From Caenimonas koreensis DSM 17982 (GTDB lineage Bacteria > Pseudomonadota > Gammaproteobacteria > Burkholderiales > Burkholderiaceae_C), in the NCBI RefSeq assembly GCF_009646335.1, contig NZ_WJBU01000020.1, positions 21,226 to 85,225 of the forward strand: DNA of 64,000 nucleotides, in the 5' to 3' direction. The notes beneath the pieces were generated by a model. The model made no database searches. It had not been told where the DNA came from and saw nothing but the letters and a program-made list of their open reading frames with translations. Below are positions 58,101-64,000 of this stretch, in pieces. The position numbers and the translations under genes are program-made. The first letter of the stretch is position 1, and each line of letters starts with the position of its first letter.

Positions 58101-58619
58101 CTGACCCTGCGCAACGCGCTGGAGCCTTGGCATGTGATGGGCGAGGAAGGCTCTTCAGGCGGCACCGTGCGCTACGTTGATTCGTCGCTGGAGCGCATTG
58201 AAGTGGTGGTGACAGGCATGAACAGCAGCCGCTATGTCGTCACCGTCAATGGCAAGGCCATGCCGATGCAGCCTACGGGTGTGGCAGGCGAATTCGTTGC
58301 AGGTGTGCGCTACAAGGCATGGGCGCCACCATCGGCATTGCACCCCACCATCGGCGTGCATGTGCCGCTTGTGTTCGACATTGTTGATACGTGGATGAAC
58401 CGTTCACTCGGCGGGTGCCAATACCACGTGGCGCACCCCGGCGGCAGAAATTACGACACGTTCCCCGTCAATTCGTATGAGGCGGAAAGCCGAAGGCTCG
58501 CACGATTCTTCCGCATGGGCCACACGCCCGGAAAAATAAAAGTGCCACCCGCCACGATCAATGTGGCAGGCAGCCGCGAGTTTCCGTTCACGATGGATTT
58601 GCGCAAGCCCGTTCAGTAA
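55188..58619 (+). CDS. Large transglutaminase-like protein with DUF2126
   Basis: The 1143-residue cytoplasmic protein starts with the bacterial transglutaminase N-terminal domain (about 1-90; ALNHVTHYQYDRPVQLGPQ). A transglutaminase core follows (about 150-265) with Cys in GSGSCRDSGWLLVQL, His in TDLHAWCEVYLPG and Asp in IGLDPTSG. The remaining about 850 residues are DUF2126. This family is genomically tied to the ATP-grasp/alpha-E and small transglutaminase genes that follow at 59368-62861, a set predicted to make or modify a peptide. It has no signal peptide. The start is the first ATG and fits the domain boundary. Confidence 0.95.
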   Translation: MSIHAALNHVTHYQYDRPVQLGPQVIRLRPAPHSRSNIISYSLKVEPANHFINWQQDPFSNYQARLVFPEKTKEFKVTVDLVVEMAVYNPFDFFLEPSAENFPFKYEPIVKEELAPYLAAEPLTPLLKAYVDKIDRKERRTIDFLVALNQQVQGDVKYLIRMEPGVQTPEETLTNGSGSCRDSGWLLVQLMRHCGLAARFVSGYLIQLTPDVKALDGPSGTTVDFTDLHAWCEVYLPGAGWIGLDPTSGLLAGEGHIPLACTPQPSGAAPIEGVVDEAEVTFSHHMEVTRIFESPRVTKPYTEDQWAQVLALGEAVDRELQAGDVRLTMGGEPTYVATVDRDAPEWNTDALGPTKRRYAQALVHKLRAEYGTGGFLHFGQGKWYPGEQLPRWALSIYWRADGQPAWNNPALFGDEDDLAQYTSDDAKRFMHALTKRLHIRPDYIQPGYEDVFYYLWRERRLPVNVDPFDSRLDDEMERVRLRRVFEQKLDAVVGYVLPLAVNEARPSLSGPRWVTNPWFLRDDRLYLIPGDSPMGLRLPLDSLPWAKAADLPYVIEKDPAAHREALPAFVAMQSRYVEPAPKQEVPVRTGPAGSIVEPEVAAQEFEQPPRHKSAAGLARTALCVEARDPRRANGPKAEAVGQRSGQLYVFMPPLERVEDYLDLLAAIEATAQELGVKIILEGYPPPRDARLKLLQVTPDPGVIEVNIHPASNWKELVEHTEFLYQAAFECRLSAEKFMTDGRHTGTGGGNHFVLGGATPADSPFLRKPELLASLLLYWHNHPSLSYLFSGMFIGPTSQAPRVDEARNDQLYELEIAVREIERSRQIHGEAMPAWLVDRVLRNILVDVTGNTHRSEFCIDKMFSPDSATGRLGLLELRAFEMPPHARMSVAQQLLIRALVARFWKEPYRAPVTRWGTELHDRWLLPTFIRMDMNDVLQEMRAAGYAFDDAWFAPHFEFRFPLVGEVKTSGMELTLRNALEPWHVMGEEGSSGGTVRYVDSSLERIEVVVTGMNSSRYVVTVNGKAMPMQPTGVAGEFVAGVRYKAWAPPSALHPTIGVHVPLVFDIVDTWMNRSLGGCQYHVAHPGGRNYDTFPVNSYEAESRRLARFFRMGHTPGKIKVPPATINVAGSREFPFTMDLRKPVQ

Positions 58620-58741
58620 CGGCGCGCCGCAGCGGGTTGTGCACCGCCCATACGACGGAACTGTCGGCCGGTCAAGCCCGCAATGGCGGTTGCCGCCAAG
58701 GCCTGCCCGTTGCGCGGGCATCGTGTTGGAACCCGCGTCAA

Positions 58742-58771
58742 TACTGGGTCTGGCCAGCAGCCAGCCCAGTA
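58742..58771. other. Long imperfect hairpin in the convergent spacer
   Basis: TACTGGG pairs with CCCAGTA (58742-58748, 58765-58771). Inside, CTGGC pairs with GCCAG around CAGCA, giving 12 base pairs with one bulged T. No T tract follows in either direction. It lies between the convergent DUF2126 gene and the lipoprotein gene and may act in 3'-end formation. Confidence 0.45.
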
Positions 58772-58781
58772 ACCAACAGGC

Positions 58782-58790
58782 TTATCCACA
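58782..58790 (+). promoter_or_regulatory. Perfect DnaA-box sequence
   Basis: TTATCCACA at 58782-58790 equals the DnaA-box consensus. It stands alone in the 206-base spacer with no cluster around it, so origin function is not implied. A second perfect copy is at 920-928 before dnaK. Confidence 0.3.
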
Positions 58791-58825
58791 GACGCAGTGG
58801 ATATCCGGCCCGTCGGACATGCCGA

Positions 58826-59131
58826 TCAGCCGCCGGACTTGGCCTTCTCGGCTTCTTTTTCCTTGGCCGTCTTCACGTCGATCGTCGGGACCTCGATCGT
58901 CTTCTTTTCCGTCTCGACCTTGGGCACGGTGATCGTGGCGTCCTTCGTGCCGACCTTGACATCCGGGCCTGTCACTTCGTATTTCGGCAGCGTCACATCG
59001 CCTTCAGCTTTTTTCTCGACTTCGTACTTCGGAATGGTCACGTTGCCTTCCTGCGTCTTCTTGACGTCGCAGCCGGTGAGGCCGACAACGCCGACAGCGA
59101 CCAGGGCGGCGAGCAGTGTGGTTTTGATCAT
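58826..59131 (-). CDS. Small K/E-rich repeat lipoprotein
   Basis: The 101-residue protein has a lipoprotein signal peptide with lipobox LTGC (Cys at residue 21). The mature part of 80 residues is made of four imperfect, roughly 15-residue repeats: GNVTIPKYEVEKKA, GDVTLPKYEVTGPD, DATITVPKVETEKK and IEVPTIDVKTAKEK. It alternates beta-prone and Lys/Glu-rich stretches and ends KEKEAEKAKSGG. It should be anchored to a membrane facing the periplasm. The family is not recognised. It sits on the opposite strand between the DUF2126 transglutaminase and the ATP-grasp/alpha-E fusion. Confidence 0.8.
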   Translation of the reverse strand: MIKTTLLAALVAVGVVGLTGCDVKKTQEGNVTIPKYEVEKKAEGDVTLPKYEVTGPDVKVGTKDATITVPKVETEKKTIEVPTIDVKTAKEKEAEKAKSGG

Positions 59132-59367
59132 GGGGTACTCCCTTCAGATGGGTTGATTGAACGTGGGAAATTGTTGGCTTCGCGAGCCAGGCCCCCCTGT
59201 AGGAGACCGCCGAGAATGGCTGTGCGAGCCAGCCCCTGACCGGGCCCTGTCAGCGGCGCATACGTCGTTGCCTTGCAACAAGCGACTTGCGTACAGCTGA
59301 GGTTGCGGCCCGTTTGCGCAGCGCACGCCACGGGCGATGTGACAATGCGCAAGGACATTACCTACGC

Positions 59368-61947
59368 GTGGACAACCTGACCGACCCGGCCAACTCACTC
59401 TTCGGGCAAGACGCCCTGGAGACGCCAGCGCAACTGGCCGCGGCACTCGCACCACCTGCGGCCGCCGGGCACTACGACGAGCTGCGCGGCGGCCAGCCTG
59501 GTGGGCCTCTCGCGCCGCCCTGGGCGCAGTTCTTCGACAAGCTCGGCATTGATGGCTTTGCCGACCTGAACCGCCGGACCACCAACCTCGAACGGCAAGT
59601 CCGCGACAACGGCATCACCTACAACGTCTATGCCGACGCCAACGGGCCGCAGCGGCCCTGGTCACTGGACCTGTTCCCGCTGGTGATCTCGGCGCAAAGC
59701 TGGCAGCGCCTCGAGCAGGGTGTCCTGCAGCGCGCCAGGCTGCTCGACCGCATCATGGCCGACGTGTACGGCCCGCAAGAGCTGCTCGCACGCAACCTGC
59801 TGCCGCCCGCCCTTGTGCAAGGGCACCCGGGCTACCTGCGGCCCATGCATGGCGTCAGGCCTGCGGGCGGCGTGCACCTGCACATCGCCGCATTCGATAT
59901 GGCTCGCGACGCCCAGGGTGACTGGTGGGTCGTGTCGCAGCGCACACAGGCGCCCTCGGGCCTGGGTTACCTGCTTGAAAACCGACTGATCACCTCACGG
60001 CTGTTCCCCGAAGCGTTCCGCGACATGAAGGTGCAGCGGCTTGCAGCCACCTACCGCGCGCTGATGGACGGCATGCGCGCGATGTGCCCCGCCGACAGCG
60101 AGCCGCGCATCGTGCTGCTCACGCCGGGCCCCTACAACGAAACGTATTTCGAGCACGCGTTCCTCGCGCGCTACCTGGGCCTCACGCTGGTCGAAGGCGG
60201 CGACCTCACGGTGCGCGACCAGAAGCTGTACCTGAAGTCGCTCAAAGGGCTCGAACCCGTTCACGGCATCCTCAAGCGGCTCGATGACGAATTTCTCGAC
60301 CCGCTCGAACTGCGCAGCGACTCACGGCTGGGCGTGCCCGGCCTGCTGCAGGCGATCCGCGCGGGCAACGTGCTCGTCGCCAATGCGCCGGGCTCGGCGT
60401 TCCTCGAATCGACTGCGCTGCTGGGCTTCCTGCCGGCGCTGTCGCGCCACTTGCTGGGCGAAGAACTCGCGCTGCCATCACTGCCCACCTGGTGGTGCGG
60501 CGAGCGCGCGGCGATGCAGGCCGTGCTGCCGCAGCTTGCCACGAGCGTGATCAAGGCCACCTATGTGGGCGCCAATGCGCAAGCAGTGCTGGGCACATCG
60601 CTCTCGCGCCGCGAGCTTGACGAGTGGGCGGGCCGCATCGTGCGCGAGCCTGAGGAATACACGGTGCAGGCGCACCTGCCGCTCTCGCAAATGCCCACCT
60701 GGAAGCAAGACCCCAAGGGTGACCGTATCGCGCCGCGCTCGCTCATGCTGCGCGTGTTTGCCGTCTCGGACGGCATGCAGTCTTGGCGCGTGCTGCCTGG
60801 CGGCATGACGCGCATTGCAAGCGCCACGATCGAGATCGCGTCGATGCAGCGCGGCGGCAGCAGCGCGGACACGTGGGTGCTCACCGAAGGCGAGGTCGAT
60901 TCCACCAGCCTGCTGCATTCCGAGCAACCCGCCACCGAGATCTCCCACCGCACGCGAAGCGCGACCAGCCGCGCCGCCGAGAATCTCTTCTGGCTGGGCA
61001 GGTACACCGAGCGATGCGAGAACACCGCGCGCCTGGCTCGCCTGGTGCTTGACTGCATGAATGGCGAAGACCAGACGTCGCAGCCGCTGCTGACGTGGCT
61101 GAGCGCGATGGCCGAGGCGAACTCGCTGGTGCTGCCCGACGTGCCGTCCGCGCAGCTGAGCCGCCGCGTGTTCGAGCGCTCGCTCGTCGCGAGCCTGGCA
61201 GACGTCGACGACTCGACCAGCGTCGGCTACAACCTCGTCGCGCTGCGCAACGCGGCCTCGGCTGTGCGCGAGCGCCTGTCGCAGGAGCAGTGGAACGTGA
61301 TCGTGCGCGCCGAGCAGGACTTCTTTCGCGGCTGCCGGCTCGCGACGGACAACGGCGACATTTCGTCTGTCGAGGCCGTGCGGGTGCTTGAGGCACTGTC
61401 GAGCGCCACAGCCGCCATGACGGGCGCGCAAACCGACCGCATGACGCGCGACGACGGCTGGCGCCTGCTCTCCATCGGCCGTCATCTTGAACGGCTCGGC
61501 TTTCTGGCGTCGGCGCTGGAGACGGCATTCGCAACGGGCGCCGTCCATGATGAAGCCGGCTTCGAAGCGGTGGTAGCGCTCTTTGACAGCACCATCACTT
61601 TCCATTCGCAATACCAGCAGCGCCATGACATCCCGGCCCTGCTCGACCTGCTGGTGCTCGATCGTGACAATCCGCGCTCGCTCGGCTGGGTCGCACAAAC
61701 ATTGCGGGGCCGGCTCGCCAAGCTGGCGGGCAGCGCACCCGGCGTGGTGCCCGAGATCGCCCTCACCGTGCCCGATCCGCAGGAGTGGACACTTGCCGCC
61801 ATGTGCCAGCGCGATGGCAACGGCGACTACCCGATGCTGATGGCGCTGCTGCAGCGCTGCGCTGATGCGGCGTACAAACTCTCTGACGACCTGGGCGCGC
61901 GCTACTTCACGCACTCGGGCGAGTCGCGTCACAGCGTTGGCGCCTGA
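59368..61947 (+). CDS. Fused circularly permuted ATP-grasp / alpha-E protein
   Basis: The 859-residue protein joins an ATP-grasp module (about residues 40-510; TPGPYNETYFEHAFLARYLG, GILKRLDDEFLDPLELR, LPGGMTRIASATIEIAS) to an alpha-E domain (about 535-855; AAENLFWLGRYTERCENTARLARLV). It is the single-chain form of the pair at 45917-48381. It should ligate an unknown substrate using ATP. The start is uncertain: the GTG at 59368 begins VDNLTDPANSLFG and is preferred; a TTG at 59287 would add 27 residues. The following transglutaminase gene begins 14 bases after its stop. Confidence 0.92.
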   Translation: MDNLTDPANSLFGQDALETPAQLAAALAPPAAAGHYDELRGGQPGGPLAPPWAQFFDKLGIDGFADLNRRTTNLERQVRDNGITYNVYADANGPQRPWSLDLFPLVISAQSWQRLEQGVLQRARLLDRIMADVYGPQELLARNLLPPALVQGHPGYLRPMHGVRPAGGVHLHIAAFDMARDAQGDWWVVSQRTQAPSGLGYLLENRLITSRLFPEAFRDMKVQRLAATYRALMDGMRAMCPADSEPRIVLLTPGPYNETYFEHAFLARYLGLTLVEGGDLTVRDQKLYLKSLKGLEPVHGILKRLDDEFLDPLELRSDSRLGVPGLLQAIRAGNVLVANAPGSAFLESTALLGFLPALSRHLLGEELALPSLPTWWCGERAAMQAVLPQLATSVIKATYVGANAQAVLGTSLSRRELDEWAGRIVREPEEYTVQAHLPLSQMPTWKQDPKGDRIAPRSLMLRVFAVSDGMQSWRVLPGGMTRIASATIEIASMQRGGSSADTWVLTEGEVDSTSLLHSEQPATEISHRTRSATSRAAENLFWLGRYTERCENTARLARLVLDCMNGEDQTSQPLLTWLSAMAEANSLVLPDVPSAQLSRRVFERSLVASLADVDDSTSVGYNLVALRNAASAVRERLSQEQWNVIVRAEQDFFRGCRLATDNGDISSVEAVRVLEALSSATAAMTGAQTDRMTRDDGWRLLSIGRHLERLGFLASALETAFATGAVHDEAGFEAVVALFDSTITFHSQYQQRHDIPALLDLLVLDRDNPRSLGWVAQTLRGRLAKLAGSAPGVVPEIALTVPDPQEWTLAAMCQRDGNGDYPMLMALLQRCADAAYKLSDDLGARYFTHSGESRHSVGA

Positions 61948-61961
61948 AGAGAGATCCTTCG

Positions 61962-62861
61962 ATGTTGCTGCACGTCGTCCACGAGACTCGCTACGACTAC
62001 TCGCCTGCGGTGAAGACGGCGCAACACATGGCGCACCTGAAGCCTTTGCACAACGAACACCAGCAGGTGTTGAGCCACCAGCTGGCGGTGGAGCCCACGC
62101 CCGCCCAGCAGACCGAAGCCGTCGATGTCTACGGCAACACGCGGGCGTTCTTCAGCCTGCAGGTGCGCCACGACGAACTGGTGATTGTGGCGACGAGCCT
62201 GGTGCGCACGTCGCCGCCACCCGTCGTGCAGTGCGACATGAGCTGGGAAGAGGTGCGCGAGCGGCTGCGCTACCACCGCGGCGCCGCGTACGACCCGGCG
62301 GCGGAATTCTGCTTTGCATCGCCCTATGTGCCGCGCCATGAGAACTTCGTGACGTACGCCATGCCGAGCTTCACGCCCGAGCGCAGCATCATGGAAGCCG
62401 CGCGCGACCTGATGCATCGCATCCACGTCGAGTTTGCTTACGAAACCGAAGCGACCGATGTGAGCACGCCGGCGCTGGAGGCGCTTGAGTTGCGCAAGGG
62501 CGTTTGCCAGGATTTTGCGCACGTCATGCTCGCGTGCCTGCGCAGCCTGGGCCTGCCTGCGCGCTACGTGAGCGGCTATTTGCTGACCGAGCCGCCGCCG
62601 GGCCAGCCGCGACTGGTGGGCGCAGATGCATCGCACGCGTGGGTCTCTATTTATTTGCCGCGCGAAGGCGGCCCGGGTGAGTGGACCGACCTTGACCCCA
62701 CCAATGACCGCGCGCCCGGCGAAGACTACGTGACGCTCGCCCTGGGCCGCGACTACGCCGACGTGTCGCCGGTGCGCGGCGTGATTCATGGTGGCGCGAA
62801 TCACAAACTCGATGTGGGCGTGACGGTCACGCCGGTGGATGCATCGCACGCTGCCTCCTAG
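61962..62861 (+). CDS. Transglutaminase-like protein (small type)
   Basis: The 299-residue protein has the bacterial transglutaminase N-terminal domain (LLHVVHETRYDYSPAVKTAQH) and core, with Cys in KGVCQDFAHVMLACL, His in ADASHAWVSIYLP and Asp in WTDLDPTNDR. There is no signal peptide. It is the usual third member of the ATP-grasp/alpha-E/transglutaminase set and follows the fused gene by 14 bases. It may act as a peptidase or amide-bond-forming enzyme on the peptide made by the ligase. Confidence 0.95.
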   Translation: MLLHVVHETRYDYSPAVKTAQHMAHLKPLHNEHQQVLSHQLAVEPTPAQQTEAVDVYGNTRAFFSLQVRHDELVIVATSLVRTSPPPVVQCDMSWEEVRERLRYHRGAAYDPAAEFCFASPYVPRHENFVTYAMPSFTPERSIMEAARDLMHRIHVEFAYETEATDVSTPALEALELRKGVCQDFAHVMLACLRSLGLPARYVSGYLLTEPPPGQPRLVGADASHAWVSIYLPREGGPGEWTDLDPTNDRAPGEDYVTLALGRDYADVSPVRGVIHGGANHKLDVGVTVTPVDASHAAS

Positions 62862-62906
62862 CCGCTCCTACAATCGCTTGAACCTTTTCAAGCACCAGGA
62901 GTTGAC

Positions 62907-63359
62907 ATGAGCATTTACGACAAGCTGAAAGACCTCGGCATCACCCTGCCGCCCGTGGCAACCCCTGCCGCCGCCTATGTGCCCTTCGTGAAGACGGGCA
63001 ACCTGGTTTTCATCTCTGGCCACATTGCGAAGAAAGACGGCAAGGCCTGGGTTGGCCAGCTCGGCAAGACGATGCAGACCGAAGAAGGCAAAGCCGCAGC
63101 GCGCGCGATTGCTGTGGACTTGATGGGCACTTTGCACGCCGCAGTGGGCGACCTGAACAATGTGAAACGCATCGTCAAGCTGATGAGCCTGGTGAACTCC
63201 ACGCCTGATTTCACCGAGCAGCATCTGGTGACGAATGGCGCGAGCGAGCTGATCGGGCAAGTGTTCGGCGACAAGGGCGCGCATGCCCGCAGTGCATTTG
63301 GTGTGGCGCAGATCCCGATGGGGGCTTGTGTGGAGATTGAGTTGATCGCGGAGGTTTGA
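62907..63359 (+). CDS. RidA family (YjgF/YER057c/UK114) protein
   Basis: The 150-residue protein is a RidA-type trimeric deaminase fold of the longer YjgH/TCP14-like subgroup, with VPFVKTGNLVFISGHIAKKDGK near the start and the C-terminal ARSAFGVAQIPMGACVEIE motif, whose arginine binds imine substrates in RidA. It probably hydrolyses reactive enamines or imines; this subgroup is less well studied than RidA proper. CAGGAG lies 6 bases before the ATG. The following hairpin (GGCCAC 63374-63379 / GTGGCC 63389-63394) may terminate the transcript. Confidence 0.92.
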   Translation: MSIYDKLKDLGITLPPVATPAAAYVPFVKTGNLVFISGHIAKKDGKAWVGQLGKTMQTEEGKAAARAIAVDLMGTLHAAVGDLNNVKRIVKLMSLVNSTPDFTEQHLVTNGASELIGQVFGDKGAHARSAFGVAQIPMGACVEIELIAEV

Positions 63360-63511
63360 CTTTGTTCGGGGTAGGCCACGGCTGTTGTGTGGCCTTGACT
63401 TGATCGGGCTCAGGTCCGATTCGCTTTGGCGTGGGACGCTCTGACGGATAGGTCGGCGTGTCGACTAAAGTGAAGCAAGCTCCGCGTCCATGTTGACGGG
63501 CCAGTTAGAGC

Positions 63512-63865
63512 TCATGCCGCCCATCGTAATGCCGAAACTGGCCAAACGACTGCTGCGACCAGCGTGACCAAAGCGATGAAGACTGCTGCATACCAACGCG
63601 CCGCAGTCCGCAAGATCGCAGTTGTTCCCATGCCAGCCTTCATACGGAGGGTGCCACGCTCAGGGTGGAACCAGACACAAATGCAGAACATGATCCACGG
63701 CAGAGCGCATAGAGGCCCGAGAAGCGGGATAGTCAGCGTAAGAGTGGCAGATGCGATGAAGCCCGCAAGCACACAGCTCCCGAAGGTGATTCCCGACGTG
63801 CAAGCAAGCAACCACCTGTGGGGATACAGGGCGAGGGCTACGGCCTCCAAGCTTGTAGGTGTCAC
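63512..63865 (-). CDS. Small hypothetical membrane protein
   Basis: The 117-residue product has three hydrophobic stretches (about residues 20-45, 45-65 and 88-110), with one basic loop between the second and third, and begins with GTG at 63865. GAG lies about 10 bases upstream, so the start is only fair. The sequence is not recognised; the layout fits a small inner-membrane protein. It starts 10 bases after the stop of the truncated gene at the window edge and is probably in the same operon. A frame on the plus strand (63564-63878) overlaps it and is judged the shadow because it has no membrane or other structure. Confidence 0.6.
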   Translation of the reverse strand: MTPTSLEAVALALYPHRWLLACTSGITFGSCVLAGFIASATLTLTIPLLGPLCALPWIMFCICVWFHPERGTLRMKAGMGTTAILRTAARWYAAVFIALVTLVAAVVWPVSALRWAA

Positions 63866-63874
63866 CAGTGAGCT

Positions 63875-64000
63875 CTAACGTAAAAATGACCGGCGCACAG
63901 CAACTGCGGCGAGAGCGGCGGCCTGCTGCTGTGCGTCCGTGTCGATTGACATGTTATCGCTCACCGCTTCACGGTCGCCGGTGACGCGTTTAGGGTCGCA
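63875..64000 (-). CDS. C-terminal end of an unidentified protein (partial at window edge)
   Basis: The minus strand is open from 64000 to a TAG at 63875-63877, giving 41 residues that end in DTDAQQQAAALAAVAVRRSFLR. The charged start (DPKRVTGDREAVSD) and alanine/glutamine-rich helix look coding. Its stop is 10 bases before the small membrane protein gene, as in an operon. The family cannot be judged from this fragment. Confidence 0.45.
   Translation of the reverse strand, partial: CDPKRVTGDREAVSDNMSIDTDAQQQAAALAAVAVRRSFLR

Noticed and set aside
63564..63878. Plus-strand 104-codon frame at the right end
   Set aside because: It overlaps a minus-strand frame that encodes a clear membrane protein pattern and fits an operon with the edge gene.

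Overview
The window is GC-rich chromosomal DNA from a Gram-negative bacterium, almost certainly a betaproteobacterium of the order Burkholderiales. The grounds are the grpE-dnaK-dnaJ order, an etfBA/acyl-CoA dehydrogenase set, a five-function branched-chain amino acid type ABC transporter, several outer-membrane or secreted proteins, and G+C-driven long antisense reading frames. No tRNA, rRNA, CRISPR array, prophage or insertion sequence was recognised. The genus cannot be fixed from the sequence alone.

Layout. 1-4.9 kb: end of an unidentified gene, the heat-shock chaperones grpE, dnaK and dnaJ, and a MarR regulator. 4.9-20.5 kb: two very large calcium-binding RTX proteins (1598 and 1719 aa), divergent from a FecR/TPR/beta-barrel protein, which is followed convergently by a CHASE2 adenylate/guanylate cyclase. 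20.6-24.5 kb: a small basic protein, a PA0069-type radical SAM protein behind a perfect LexA box, and a cyanide-insensitive bd-type quinol oxidase (cioAB). 24.5-24.95 kb: a non-coding gap with two related hairpin elements in inverted orientation. 24.95-29.5 kb: nitronate monooxygenase, acyl-CoA dehydrogenase and etfAB on the minus strand. 29.7-34.6 kb: an ABC importer (binding protein, LivH, a fused LivM-LivG, LivF). 34.6-37.4 kb: an unknown TPR-like protein, an ECHDC3-type crotonase without the catalytic glutamates, and a histone-deacetylase-family hydrolase. 37.5-43.2 kb: MoxR, DUF58, TgpA-type transglutaminase, MltB lytic transglycosylase and an HD-type protein, closely packed. 43.2-48.4 kb: a minus-strand run with a tandem pair of glycosyltransferase-like genes, an exported coiled-coil protein, DUF2164, a small membrane protein, and an alpha-E/ATP-grasp pair. 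48.4-54.5 kb: a GtrA-glycosyltransferase fusion, a GT2 glycosyltransferase, ComEC and a degenerate CPBP-like membrane protein. 54.5-62.9 kb: an orphan acidic protein, a giant DUF2126 transglutaminase, a small K/E-rich lipoprotein, a fused ATP-grasp/alpha-E protein and a second small transglutaminase. 62.9-64 kb: RidA, a small membrane protein and a truncated gene at the edge.

How the genes fit together. Two dispersed loci carry the same ATP-grasp/alpha-E module, once split and once fused. The fused copy sits beside two transglutaminase-fold proteins, the arrangement predicted by comparative genomics to synthesise or modify peptides but still poorly characterised. The RTX/FecR-barrel/cyclase block is the other candidate for an under-described system: two giant secreted proteins, an outer-membrane barrel with a periplasmic TPR and FecR sensor-like domain, and a CHASE2 cyclase, with no type I secretion genes in the window. 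The clearest regulatory signal is a perfect SOS box upstream of the SPL-like radical SAM gene.
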